DNA from: an uncultured Helicobacter sp.
GTDB taxonomy: Bacteria; Campylobacterota; Campylobacteria; Campylobacterales; Helicobacteraceae
Length of the DNA: 38,318 nucleotides
Reading direction: 5' to 3'
Assembly (NCBI GenBank): GCA_947177485.1
Contig: CAMWUR010000015.1
Location: 1 to 38,318, forward strand
A program made the position numbers and the translations under genes. Below are positions 6,572-14,780 of the stretch, one piece after another (position 1 is the stretch's first letter; every line of letters begins with the position of its first letter). The notes under the pieces are model-generated. The model did not search any database and was not told where the DNA came from. It saw only the letters and a program-made list of their open reading frames with translations.

Positions 6572-7726
6572 ATGAGCGATTTTTTGTTTACTTCTGAATC
6601 GGTTACAGAAGGGCATCCGGACAAAATGGCTGACCAAATTAGTGATGCCGTGCTTGATTATATCATCGAACGTGATAAAAAAGCACGTGTGGCATGCGAG
6701 ACATTGCTATCAAACGGCTATTGTGTGATTGCAGGCGAGCTCAAAACCACAGCGTATGCACCAATGCAAGAGATTGCACGTAATGTGATTCGCGAGATTG
6801 GTTACACCGATGCTCTCTATGGATTTGATTATCGCAGTGCAGGGATTTTGAACGGAATTGGCGAGCAAAGCCCAGACATCAATCAAGGGGTGGATAGAGA
6901 AGATGGCGAGATTGGCGCGGGCGACCAAGGGCTGATGTTTGGCTATGCGTGCCGTGAAACCGATGTGCTCATGCCATTGCCCATCTATCTCTCGCATAGA
7001 ATCACCGAAGGGCTCGCGCATGCGCGCAAAAGCGGCAACCTACCCTTTTTGCGCCCCGATGGTAAATCGCAAGTGACCGTGCGCTATTCCAACGGCGTCC
7101 CCACCACAATTGATACGATTGTCGTTTCGACACAGCATGCGCCCGATGTCGCCTACAATCGACTCAAAGACGCGGTGATTGAAGAAGTCGTGCAGCGCGT
7201 GATTCCTAAGCAATATCTTGGCGATAATGTGCGCTATTTTGTGAATCCCACAGGCAAATTTGTGATTGGTGGACCACAAGGAGACGCGGGGCTCACGGGG
7301 CGCAAGATTATTGTAGATACGTACGGCGGCAGCTGCCCCCATGGTGGTGGCGCTTTTAGCGGCAAAGACCCAAGCAAAGTCGATAGAAGCGGAGCGTATG
7401 CAGCGCGTTATGTAGCAAAAAATCTTGTTGCTTCTGGTGCGTGCGACAAAGCCACTGTTCAGGTTGCGTATGCGATTGGTGTTGTTGAGCCTGTTTCGAT
7501 TCTTGTCAATAGTCATGGCAGCGGCAGAGTTGAAGACAGCAAGCTCGAGGCATGCGTGCGTGAGTTGTTCAGGCTCACACCCAAAGGCATTATCGAATCT
7601 CTTGACTTGTTGCGCCCTATCTATCGCAAAACCTCAACCTATGGGCATTTCGGGCGCGAATTGCCCGAGTTTAGTTGGGAAAAAACCGATAAAGTCGCAG
7701 CAATCAAAGATTTCTTAAAAATCTAA
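6572..7726 (+). CDS. metK: S-adenosylmethionine synthase
   Basis: MetK joins methionine and ATP to give S-adenosylmethionine, the main methyl donor. The 384-residue product shows the signature motifs: [21 protein letters not shown] at the N-terminus, [12 protein letters not shown] (ATP-binding hexapeptide region) and [16 protein letters not shown] near residue 265. AAGGAT lies before ATG 6572. The gene stands alone in a 340-bp-wide promoter context and is followed 93 bp later by ndk, which has its own promoter. No SAM-sensing riboswitch is visible in the short leader. Confidence 0.97.
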   Translation: MSDFLFTSESVTEGHPDKMADQISDAVLDYIIERDKKARVACETLLSNGYCVIAGELKTTAYAPMQEIARNVIREIGYTDALYGFDYRSAGILNGIGEQSPDINQGVDREDGEIGAGDQGLMFGYACRETDVLMPLPIYLSHRITEGLAHARKSGNLPFLRPDGKSQVTVRYSNGVPTTIDTIVVSTQHAPDVAYNRLKDAVIEEVVQRVIPKQYLGDNVRYFVNPTGKFVIGGPQGDAGLTGRKIIVDTYGGSCPHGGGAFSGKDPSKVDRSGAYAARYVAKNLVASGACDKATVQVAYAIGVVEPVSILVNSHGSGRVEDSKLEACVRELFRLTPKGIIESLDLLRPIYRKTSTYGHFGRELPEFSWEKTDKVAAIKDFLKI

Positions 7727-7774
7727 TTTTGGCGACAATTGCGCCGCGCTCAAGCTGTATTAAGCTTTACATGC

Positions 7775-7780
7775 TATAAT
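7775..7780 (+). promoter_or_regulatory. Predicted extended -10 of ndk and downstream genes
   Basis: TGCTATAAT is an extended -10 located 40 bp before ndk. No other strong promoter is seen until after fabH, so this probably drives ndk-DUF177-rpmF-plsX-fabH-DUF455. Confidence 0.6.
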
Positions 7781-7819
7781 TTTAGCTTATGCAAAATACA
7801 AAATAAAGGAGTGAAGCTC

Positions 7820-8233
7820 ATGGAACAAACGCTCTCTATTATTAAGCCTGATGCTGTGAAGAAAAATGTCATTGGTAAGATTATTGACCGCTTTGAAAGC
7901 AACGGCTTGCGTATTGCGGCGATGAAACGGCTCTGGCTTGGAAAAGCAGACGCGAAGCAATTTTATGCAATCCATAAAGACCGCCCGTTTTTCAATGATT
8001 TGGTTGATTTTATGGTGAGCGGACCTGTTGTTGTAATGGTGCTTGAAGGCACAAACGCTGTTGCCAAAAACCGCGAGCTCATGGGCGCAACCAATCCCAA
8101 AGAGGCAAAGCCGGGCACAATCCGCGCCGATTTTGCCGACAGCATCGATGCAAACGCCGTGCATGGAAGCGATAGTCTCGAAAATGCAAAGACTGAAATT
8201 GCCTTTTTCTTTGCAAAGCGCGAGATTCAATAG
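7820..8233 (+). CDS. ndk: Nucleoside diphosphate kinase
   Basis: Ndk balances (d)NTP pools by moving the gamma phosphate of ATP to other NDPs. The 137-residue product begins [16 protein letters not shown] and has the catalytic histidine in [12 protein letters not shown] (near residue 118), together with [10 protein letters not shown] and [18 protein letters not shown] chose ATG 7820, preceded by AAAGGAG, over an upstream in-frame codon. It leads the cluster with the DUF177 gene, rpmF and plsX. Confidence 0.97.
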   Translation: MEQTLSIIKPDAVKKNVIGKIIDRFESNGLRIAAMKRLWLGKADAKQFYAIHKDRPFFNDLVDFMVSGPVVVMVLEGTNAVAKNRELMGATNPKEAKPGTIRADFADSIDANAVHGSDSLENAKTEIAFFFAKREIQ

Positions 8234-8243
8234 AGAATAGAGT

Positions 8244-8597
8244 TTGCGACTTCCGTTTCATAAAATTTCGCAAAAGCCTAAACCTTTTGCAATCGCACAT
8301 GAAGATGTGCAGTTTGAAGGGAAGATTTGGCATAAAGAGGAACGTCTGTATGGGTTAGAAGCCCATATCACAGGCTCGATTGAGCTGATTTGTGATAGAA
8401 GCGGTGAAGAATACACCAAGCAGCTTGATGAACATTTACATTATTTGCTTTGCGATGGTCTCTATGAATCGGAGCTCGGCAATGATACATTAGAAGTTGT
8501 AGAATTTTTTGATGGTTTTGCTGATATAGGATTTCTCTTGCAAAGCGAACTCGAATCGATTCGGCTCGAATACCACACCAAAGATGAAAAGGAGTAA
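8244..8597 (+). CDS. DUF177 (YceD-like) protein
   Basis: A 117-residue protein of the DUF177/YceD family, which is nearly always encoded just before rpmF and has been linked to 23S rRNA or ribosome biogenesis in other bacteria. Here the sequence keeps the family's CDRSGEEY-like segment ([11 protein letters not shown], residues about 48-58) and an acidic C-terminal half. The start is a TTG at 8244, with no better ATG nearby. It ends 2 bp before the rpmF start codon, supporting the assignment by context more than by motif. Confidence 0.8.
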   Translation: MRLPFHKISQKPKPFAIAHEDVQFEGKIWHKEERLYGLEAHITGSIELICDRSGEEYTKQLDEHLHYLLCDGLYESELGNDTLEVVEFFDGFADIGFLLQSELESIRLEYHTKDEKE

Positions 8598-8599
8598 AA

Positions 8600-8755
8600 A
8601 TGGCAGTACCAAAAAGACGCGTAAGCAAAACTCGTGCAGCAAAAAGACGCACACATTACAAAATAACGTTAGCAGCACCCATTAAAGATAAAGACGGCAC
8701 ATGGAGGCTTCCACATCATTCCAACAAATTCACTGGGGAATACAAAAAGAAATAG
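8600..8755 (+). CDS. rpmF: 50S ribosomal protein L32
   Basis: This 51-codon gene encodes a small basic protein beginning [17 protein letters not shown], the invariant L32 start, and ending [13 protein letters not shown]. It lacks the CxxC zinc pair of many L32 proteins, as in other cysteine-free forms. GGAG lies 6 bp before ATG 8600. It overlaps nothing and is followed after 3 bp by plsX, the classic rpmF-plsX-fabH arrangement that links ribosome and membrane lipid synthesis. Confidence 0.95.
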   Translation: MAVPKRRVSKTRAAKRRTHYKITLAAPIKDKDGTWRLPHHSNKFTGEYKKK

Positions 8756-8758
8756 CCA

Positions 8759-9742
8759 ATGACAAGAGTAGCTGTTGATGCAATGGGTGGAGATTATGGA
8801 CCTGACCCCATTGTAGAAGGGACATTGGAGGCATTAAAAAAGCAATCTTTTTCCGCGTTGCTTGTTGGGGATAGTGCGCAGCTTGAATCCAAAATTCCCA
8901 AAGCTTTCAAAGAGCGGATAGAAATTGTGCATTGCACAGATGTGATTCAAATGGACGATGCAGCCGCAAATGCGATTCGCCGCAAAGAGAGCTCAATTTT
9001 TGTCGCAACCGAATTGCTCAAAAATGGCAAAGCCGATGTGCTCGTTTCTGCTGGACATAGTGGCGCAACAATGAGTCTCGCGACACTGCGGCTTGGGCGA
9101 ATCGAGGGCGTGAGCCGCCCCGCAATCGCCACCGTTTTGCCGCATATTGGCGGTGGCGAATTTTTGCTACTAGACGCTGGCGCAAATGTTGATTGTACCG
9201 CCGAACATCTCCATACTTTTGCCATTATGGGCTATGAATACGCCAAAAGCGTTTTGGGCTATCCCAAACCCAAAGTCGCCCTGCTTAGTATCGGCGAAGA
9301 AGAGTGCAAAGGCAATGAGCTAACCAAAGGAGCGTATGCATTGCTGCAAGATTTTCCGAGCTTCGTGGGCAATATCGAAGGCGATGATATTTTTTCGAGC
9401 GACATCGCCGTTGTTGTATGCGATGGCTTCGTGGGCAATATCGCGCTCAAAACAAGCGAGGGTGTTGCGGATGCGATTGCGAATTTTATTAAAAATTTTG
9501 TCAAAGAATCTGTTTCGAGCAAAATTGGCGCGCTGCTTATGCGCAAGGTATTTCGTAAACTCAAAAAACGGCTTGACTATGCCGAATATGGCGGTGCACC
9601 GCTACTTGGCGTGAATGGTAATGTCATTATTGGACATGGCAAAAGCAATCCCAAAGCCATTTACAATGCCATCAAACAAGGCATCATCGCTCATGAGCAG
9701 CAAATCAACCACAAAATCGCCCAAGCTTTCGTCAAATCATAG
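8759..9742 (+). CDS. plsX: Phosphate acyltransferase PlsX
   Basis: PlsX makes acyl-phosphate from acyl-ACP, the acyl donor that PlsY uses to acylate glycerol-3-phosphate in the first step of phospholipid synthesis. The 327-residue product begins TRVAVDAMGGDYGPD and has VSAGHSGATM, LLDAGANVDC and the GFVGNIALKTSEG motif, all family hallmarks. It starts 3 bp after rpmF and is followed 21 bp later by fabH, so the two lipid genes are co-expressed. Confidence 0.97.
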   Translation: MTRVAVDAMGGDYGPDPIVEGTLEALKKQSFSALLVGDSAQLESKIPKAFKERIEIVHCTDVIQMDDAAANAIRRKESSIFVATELLKNGKADVLVSAGHSGATMSLATLRLGRIEGVSRPAIATVLPHIGGGEFLLLDAGANVDCTAEHLHTFAIMGYEYAKSVLGYPKPKVALLSIGEEECKGNELTKGAYALLQDFPSFVGNIEGDDIFSSDIAVVVCDGFVGNIALKTSEGVADAIANFIKNFVKESVSSKIGALLMRKVFRKLKKRLDYAEYGGAPLLGVNGNVIIGHGKSNPKAIYNAIKQGIIAHEQQINHKIAQAFVKS

Positions 9743-9763
9743 CACAAAGCGCAAAGGAAATTT

Positions 9764-10732
9764 ATGTATGCGGCACTTCGTTCCATAGGCGCTTATGTAC
9801 CACCACATTGCGTGAGTAACAAAGACCTAGAATCTAAGATAGACACAACAGATGAATGGATTGTGCGGCGCACAGGCATTAAGACACGTTATTTTGCAAG
9901 CGATTCAGAGACTTCTAGCTCACTTGGTGTGCGCGCTGCTCGCCAAGCCATTGAGCGGGCACATATTGCAACAAGCGCAATCGACCTCGTGATTGTCGGC
10001 ACACTCGCGCCCGATTATATCAACATGCCTTCAACCGCCTGCCTCATCGCAGCAGAACTTGGAATCCACGATGTCCCCGCATTTGACATTGCTGCTGCTT
10101 GCAGCGGGTTTATCTATTTGCTATCGGTTGCAAAAGCATATATCGAATCGGGCATGGCAAAATGTGTCTTGATTGTCGGTGCAGAAAAGGCAAGCTCGGT
10201 GCTCGACCCAAATGACCGCGGGACATATATCCTGTTTGGAGATGGCGCTGGAGCAGCGATTATCACACCCACGCAGCACAAAGATGAATCGATTCTTGAT
10301 GTCCATATTTCTGCTGATGGCAAATATGCCGATTGTCTCTATACCCCGCGCCAAACTCTCCAAAACGGCGCGAATCAGTGCATGCAAATGCGGGGCAATG
10401 AAGTTTTCAAGCTCGCTGTGAGCAAACTCACAGAAGAAGTCGGCACGATTCTTGCGCGCAACAACATGAGCGCGAGCGATATTGATTATTTTGTTCCTCA
10501 TCAAGCGAATTATCGAATCATCAAGGCTGTGGGGGAGCATCTCAACTTCACCCCCGAACAAACCGTGCTCACCGTTCATCGCTATGGCAACACCTCCGCA
10601 GCGTCTATTCCAATGGCAATCAATTGCCTCTATGAAGAGGGCAAACTCGCACATGGCAATCGGCTTTTGCTTGATGCGCTCGGCGGTGGGCTTACGTGGG
10701 GCTCGGCGATTGTGCATTTTGCTGGAACTTAG
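9764..10732 (+). CDS. fabH: Beta-ketoacyl-ACP synthase III
   Basis: FabH condenses acetyl-CoA with malonyl-ACP to start type II fatty-acid synthesis. The 322-residue product has the catalytic cysteine in [13 protein letters not shown] (about residue 113), the histidine in [11 protein letters not shown] (about 245) and the asparagine in [12 protein letters not shown] (about 275). AAAGGAA lies before ATG 9764. It follows plsX and is separated by only 3 bp from the DUF455 gene. Confidence 0.97.
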   Translation: MYAALRSIGAYVPPHCVSNKDLESKIDTTDEWIVRRTGIKTRYFASDSETSSSLGVRAARQAIERAHIATSAIDLVIVGTLAPDYINMPSTACLIAAELGIHDVPAFDIAAACSGFIYLLSVAKAYIESGMAKCVLIVGAEKASSVLDPNDRGTYILFGDGAGAAIITPTQHKDESILDVHISADGKYADCLYTPRQTLQNGANQCMQMRGNEVFKLAVSKLTEEVGTILARNNMSASDIDYFVPHQANYRIIKAVGEHLNFTPEQTVLTVHRYGNTSAASIPMAINCLYEEGKLAHGNRLLLDALGGGLTWGSAIVHFAGT

Positions 10733-10735
10733 GTT

Positions 10736-11533
10736 GTGTTTGCGCGCATCGAATCTACCTTTTGCGCGGCAAATTTTGATTCGTTTGTCGCAAGCTTCGA
10801 GAATCTCTATGACGACTTTTTGTGCGACAAAATCCGTCCAACGCACGAACGTGAGCCGCTTTGTGGCGAAGATTTTTGCGAGACATTCGCGCATTTTTGG
10901 AATCTGCGCTTTGTCGAAGCGCGCAAGATTCGCCGCCCCGCGCACACGAAAAGCACGCAAGCGATTGCGAAGATTCTGCATTCCATCGCCCATATCGAGA
11001 TGAGCGCCATCGTCCTTGCGCTTGATTCTGCCTATCGCTTTCGCGAACTTCCGCATGGTTTCTATGCCGATTGGCTTGAGGTTGCGCGCGATGAAATCTT
11101 GCATTTTCAGAGAATCTGCGCCCTACTCTCCGAGCTTGGCTTTACGTTTGGCACATTTGCTGTGCATGACGAACTCTTCGCCGCACTCTGCTGCACACAA
11201 GATTCCCTAGAACTGCGCATGGGCATTGTGCACAGGGGGCTCGAGGCGCGCGGGCTAGACGCGAACCCTTTTGTGCAGCGCAAACTTGCGACCACAGAAC
11301 TCGCGCTCAAGAAAGAGATTTGCGACACAATGAATCTCATTTTGCGCGATGAAATCAACCACGTACACAAAGGCAATGTTTGGTGGAAAAGCTGCGCAAC
11401 GCGCCCTTTTTTGCGGCTTTGTACGAGTTTTCGCTTTCGCCTTGCGGGCAAGATTCTAAACGAGCGCGCACGCATTGCTGCGGGCTTTAGCCAGAGTGAG
11501 ATAGACGAGTTGCGAGAATTCTATCAAGCATAG
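10736..11533 (+). CDS. DUF455 ferritin-like (putative di-metal) protein
   Basis: The 265-residue product resembles the DUF455 family, proteins with a ferritin-like four-helix fold and a predicted di-iron site. The likely ligand motifs are visible: HIEMSAI (about residues 86-92), DEILHF (about 119-124) and LRDEINHVHKGNVWW (about 205-219). Relatives of MiaE-type hydroxylases share this fold, but no substrate is known for DUF455. The start is GTG at 10736, 3 bp after fabH, so it is probably translated as the last gene of the lipid operon. Its coding sequence is rich in CGC/GCG compared with the neighbours. Function unknown; an oxidation or metal-handling role is inference. Confidence 0.8.
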   Translation: MFARIESTFCAANFDSFVASFENLYDDFLCDKIRPTHEREPLCGEDFCETFAHFWNLRFVEARKIRRPAHTKSTQAIAKILHSIAHIEMSAIVLALDSAYRFRELPHGFYADWLEVARDEILHFQRICALLSELGFTFGTFAVHDELFAALCCTQDSLELRMGIVHRGLEARGLDANPFVQRKLATTELALKKEICDTMNLILRDEINHVHKGNVWWKSCATRPFLRLCTSFRFRLAGKILNERARIAAGFSQSEIDELREFYQA

Positions 11534-11600
11534 AATCTCGCGAGCAGAGCCTACAATCTCCCACCCAATCACAATGCCATCAGCCCACACTCATCGAGCG

Positions 11601-12290
11601 CTATTTCTTGCAAGCCTTTTTGGCACTTTCAATGCCAGCAGACCAAAGTTTGTGCCGATGAAGGACATATTTTGCGCTCACCTTGCCGCTAAACATTCCG
11701 CTAAGGAGTGGGCGATTTGCCTTAAAAATAAACGCGGCAAGATGAAAAATAATGGCTAAAATGATGAAAATCATGCCTAAATTATGGATTTGTGCTGCCC
11801 AAAAAATCATATTTTCTCCTAGATTCTCTCCAGCTAGGTTTTTATACGTTTTCACCATGCCGCTCACAATAAGCAATAAAAGCACAAATGCAATCCCCGC
11901 ATAAGCTAAACGTTGTTCGGGCAAATATTTCTCACTTGGCGGCTCTTCGGTCTTATAGAGCATTGCCTTGATGACTGCAACACTTTTGCAAAAATCTCCT
12001 TTTTTAGGGAAAATATCAAACTCTTTGCGCATGATATGAAACACCAAATGGAATCCCACAAAAAACAACAGGGCAGCCGCAAAAACATAATGCACAATCA
12101 GCGAGATATGATAATCTCCGCTCCATGCCATAAGCGGCAATTCATTGAGCATATAGCGCTTGGAAACAGGCATTTGCAATATGCCACTAAAAATCAACCC
12201 AAAAACACTGATTGCGATACCCCAATGCACGATTCGATTTTGCAGACTTTGACGTGTGATTTTGACATCTTTTAGCTCGTTATTCTGCAT
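11601..12290 (-). CDS. FdnI-like di-heme cytochrome b subunit
   Basis: A 229-residue membrane protein with four hydrophobic helices, of the formate dehydrogenase-N gamma/cytochrome b556 type. Candidate heme ligands are H22 in the first helix, H61 or H67 in the second, and H169 and H183 in the fourth; the last two are 14 residues apart, as in E. coli FdnI. Such subunits take electrons from a periplasmic Fe-S subunit and pass them to menaquinone. The start ATG 12290 lies inside the last codons of the Fe-S gene (11-bp overlap) with AAGGAG before it. No catalytic subunit is adjacent, so the electron donor is unknown. Confidence 0.85.
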   Translation of the reverse strand: MQNNELKDVKITRQSLQNRIVHWGIAISVFGLIFSGILQMPVSKRYMLNELPLMAWSGDYHISLIVHYVFAAALLFFVGFHLVFHIMRKEFDIFPKKGDFCKSVAVIKAMLYKTEEPPSEKYLPEQRLAYAGIAFVLLLLIVSGMVKTYKNLAGENLGENMIFWAAQIHNLGMIFIILAIIFHLAAFIFKANRPLLSGMFSGKVSAKYVLHRHKLWSAGIESAKKACKK

Positions 12291-13332
12291 GATGATTCTC
12301 CTTTTTTGATTTTGCCACAGCGATTCCTCCTGCTATTGCCCCAACAACTGGTGCAAAAAGCACACTTTTGATGAGTGCAGAATCCTCGCTCACAAAGTTC
12401 TTGACCTTCAGATTCAAATGCGGAACGCCTATTTTTTGCGGCATATCCGCTGTGAAATGGTGCTTTGCATTGAGCGCTTGTGCAAGCATTTCAAAAGGCA
12501 CGGGCGAAACATAAAATGTCGAAGTTCCTCCATTTTGCGTGTCTCCATAGAGATAAGTGCCTTCTATTTGCGCTCTAGCCTTATAAATTTCAGCTTGTTC
12601 GCGTGCTTTTTGTATTATCTCTTGACGTTTGCCAAAAATAATCGCTCCTTTGGGACACTCTCTCTCACATGCAGGCGCTTGACCGATTTTGAGCAAATCC
12701 GCACATGCATCGCATTTATACATCGCGCCTCCACCTGCGAGTTTGGGGGCAATCTTGAGATAAATTCCCACTCCTGCTTGCCGTTGCGGAATCCCCCAAG
12801 GACAAACATCGCGGCATTTCGCGCCGCCGAAACAAAAGTCTGGGTCAATACTGACTGCGCCTTCTTTGTCTTTACTAATCACGCCAAAAGGACAAATTTT
12901 TTGGCAAGTGGGGTCATCGCAATGCATACAACGTCGTGGCACAAAGACTTCCTGAATGCCCAAGGGCGTGTTTTGTAGCGGAATCTGCTCGATATATGTC
13001 CAATTATAGGGTGTGAGACGCGAGATATTTTCGCGGTTTTTGGAATAATCCTCATGGACTTTTCGTGGAAAATAATCAGGAATCTGCGGGATAGGATTTG
13101 GAAATTTTGACATATTTTTCTCCCGACAAGCTTGAACACATTTGGGTGTCTCCAAGTTTTGACAACCATCACAAAGCCCAACATCAATGATAGATGCGCT
13201 TCTATAAGCAACGTTATCAGGAGAATCAGCTTTTATTTCGTTGCTTTGCTCCATATTTGCAGCATTTGCGCCCAATACACCGACACTTGCTGCTCCTAAG
13301 ACCTTAAAAAAACTTCGCCTACTTTGTTGCAT
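12280..13332 (-). CDS. Tat-exported four-cluster ferredoxin subunit (FdnH/HybA-like)
   Basis: The 350-residue product starts with a twin-arginine signal (SRRSFFK, residues 4-10). Four cysteine groups follow, suited to bind up to four [4Fe-4S] clusters: CDGC...CVQAC near 54-69, CMHCDDPTCQKICP, CFGGAKCRDVCP and KCDAC...CERECP. A C-terminal hydrophobic segment (about residues 320-340) would anchor it in the membrane, as in FdnH and HybA. I chose ATG 13332 with GGAG before it over TTG 13344. It is translationally coupled to the cytochrome b gene. Unlike FDH-N beta, which is carried across by its catalytic partner, this one has its own Tat signal. A molybdopterin or hydrogenase catalytic subunit must be elsewhere or absent. 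Confidence 0.87.
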   Translation of the reverse strand: MQQSRRSFFKVLGAASVGVLGANAANMEQSNEIKADSPDNVAYRSASIIDVGLCDGCQNLETPKCVQACREKNMSKFPNPIPQIPDYFPRKVHEDYSKNRENISRLTPYNWTYIEQIPLQNTPLGIQEVFVPRRCMHCDDPTCQKICPFGVISKDKEGAVSIDPDFCFGGAKCRDVCPWGIPQRQAGVGIYLKIAPKLAGGGAMYKCDACADLLKIGQAPACERECPKGAIIFGKRQEIIQKAREQAEIYKARAQIEGTYLYGDTQNGGTSTFYVSPVPFEMLAQALNAKHHFTADMPQKIGVPHLNLKVKNFVSEDSALIKSVLFAPVVGAIAGGIAVAKSKKENHHAE

Positions 13333-13359
13333 CTGTTGCTCCAATATTGAAATGGAGCA

Positions 13360-13365
13360 AGTATA
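13360..13365 (-). promoter_or_regulatory. Predicted -10 of the Fe-S/cytochrome b pair
   Basis: On the minus strand TTTATACTTGC gives TATACT at 13365-13360. A start near 13353 would leave a leader of about 20 nt to ATG 13332. Confidence 0.45.
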
Positions 13366-13386
13366 AACGACCGCAATGCTTTTGTC

Positions 13387-13401
13387 TGTGATAAAATCAC
13401 A
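13387..13401 (-). promoter_or_regulatory. CRP/FNR-like palindrome upstream of the Fe-S/cytochrome b pair
   Basis: TGTGATAAAATCACA is a perfect palindrome with half-sites TGTGAT. Its centre (13394) lies about 41 bp upstream of the predicted start site, the position used by class II CRP/FNR activators. The spacer is one base shorter than the E. coli CRP consensus TGTGA-N6-TCACA. The regulator is not identifiable from this window. Confidence 0.45.
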
Positions 13402-13529
13402 AAGAAGCTACACAAAAAAAGATAGAGTGGATTTAGACATTGATTAGGAAATGCGCAAAGCGCTTTTTGTAGTGTTTGTGAGAAGTTTGACTTGCGACTT
13501 GCAGACAAGATTCCAAATACTTGCGCGCA

Positions 13530-13549
13530 TTGCTGCTAGGTAGCAGCAA
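13530..13549. terminator. Hairpin between the ABC operon end and the Fe-S promoter
   Basis: TTGCTGCT-AGGT-AGCAGCAA forms an 8-bp perfect stem about 35 bp downstream of the glnH stop codon. No T-run follows on the minus strand, so it is a possible RNA 3' end or an unassigned palindrome. The remaining intergenic sequence from 13402 to 13583 shows nothing else I can name. Confidence 0.35.
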
Positions 13550-13583
13550 GCAAACGCATAGCACGCATTTTAGGCATTCATTT

Positions 13584-14714
13584 CTATTCTAACTTCCCAC
13601 CCTCAATCACAATGTCATCAGCCTGAATATCGTCTGTGAAATATGCCTTGAGTGTTTCATCATAAGCCTTGTGGAAAAATTGCTCCTTAGCAAGGCGCAC
13701 AATCAAGTCATCGATAAACTGCTTAAGCTCGGTATTGCCTTTTTGCACAGCAGCAGCAATCACATCTTGATTGCCAAGCTCCTTAATCGCAACCTTGAAT
13801 TGAGGATTCTCTTTGACCCAAGCAAAGAGCAATGTATTATCATGCGCAAGCGCATCACCCCTGCCATCAAGCAAAGCAGCGAAAGCTTCGGTATTTTGGT
13901 CATATTTGAGCATGTTGATGCTAGGATAGTTTTTGGTAAAAAACGCATCAGCTGTTGTGCCCTTATTGACAATCAATGTCTTGCCCTGCAATTGCTCGGG
14001 GTTTGCAAGTTCCATATCTTGCAAAACAGCAACACCGAGTGCAACTTTCATATAGGGCAATGTAAAATCCACCTGCTCCGCGCGTTCAGGCGTTTTGGTA
14101 AAATTTGCCAAGATAATATCGACTTTGTCCGAGCGCAAAAACTCAACGCGATTCGCTGCCTCGACAAGCACAAACTCGACTTTGCTTGAATCTCCAAAAA
14201 TCTCTTGTGCAATGCGCTTTGCAAATGCAATATCGTATCCAACATTTGCGCCATTTTTATCGATATAGCCAAATGGTGGCTTGTCGCCAAAAACACCGAT
14301 TCGCACAACACCTCTTTTTTGCAAAGCTACAACAGCAGCGTTGGGCACAACAGAATCCGCAGCAGATTCCACAGGTTGCGCCGTATCGTCTGCGTTCTCT
14401 TGGCTTATCGTAATTGTCTCTGTTGTTGTAACAACGACATCAGAATTGCTATCACTTGCGTTTGTATCAAATGTTTGCACGGTTTCAACCACGACAGAAT
14501 CGGTTTGTACGACAGAATGTGTGCTGATGTCATGTGTCGCATTTGTTTCTTCGGTTTTGGTTTCATTTTGTTCAGTTACATTCTGCTCGGTTTGCACAGC
14601 CTGTGCTTGGGTTGTAGAGCTGGTCTTTTTCTCACATGAAGCGACAAAAAAGCCGAGAAATACGGCAAGAATAAGGACAGAAAAATACGAAAATACAGAT
14701 GAGACTGGTTTCAA
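13584..14714 (-). CDS. glnH: Amino-acid ABC transporter solute-binding lipoprotein with long linker
   Basis: The C-terminal part is a family 3 solute-binding protein (RIGVFGDKPPFGYID, GYDIAFAKRIAQEIFGD, FTKTPERAEQVDFTLPYM), the receptor for glutamine or a similar polar amino acid. A signal peptide with lipobox FVASC puts the lipidated cysteine at residue 27. Between this cysteine and the binding domain lie about 100 residues rich in T, V, S, Q, E, N and D and almost free of basic residues. H. pylori GlnH, as I recall about 277 residues, lacks such a linker. I prefer TTG 14714, which has AAAGGAG 5 bp upstream; ATG 14753 would add 13 residues but has no ribosome site. Last gene of the four-gene transporter operon. 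Confidence 0.88.
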   Translation of the reverse strand: MKPVSSVFSYFSVLILAVFLGFFVASCEKKTSSTTQAQAVQTEQNVTEQNETKTEETNATHDISTHSVVQTDSVVVETVQTFDTNASDSNSDVVVTTTETITISQENADDTAQPVESAADSVVPNAAVVALQKRGVVRIGVFGDKPPFGYIDKNGANVGYDIAFAKRIAQEIFGDSSKVEFVLVEAANRVEFLRSDKVDIILANFTKTPERAEQVDFTLPYMKVALGVAVLQDMELANPEQLQGKTLIVNKGTTADAFFTKNYPSINMLKYDQNTEAFAALLDGRGDALAHDNTLLFAWVKENPQFKVAIKELGNQDVIAAAVQKGNTELKQFIDDLIVRLAKEQFFHKAYDETLKAYFTDDIQADDIVIEGGKLE

Positions 14715-14780
14715 GAATACTCCTTTGAATGGTTTGAAAAACCTTGCAATCATAACGAAATAATCTAAATAAAAAGAAAA

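Noticed and set aside
10121-11104. Long minus-strand open frame opposite fabH and the DUF455 gene
   Set aside because: It is antisense to two well-supported genes and is opened by their codon bias; it lacks a ribosome site and any known motif.
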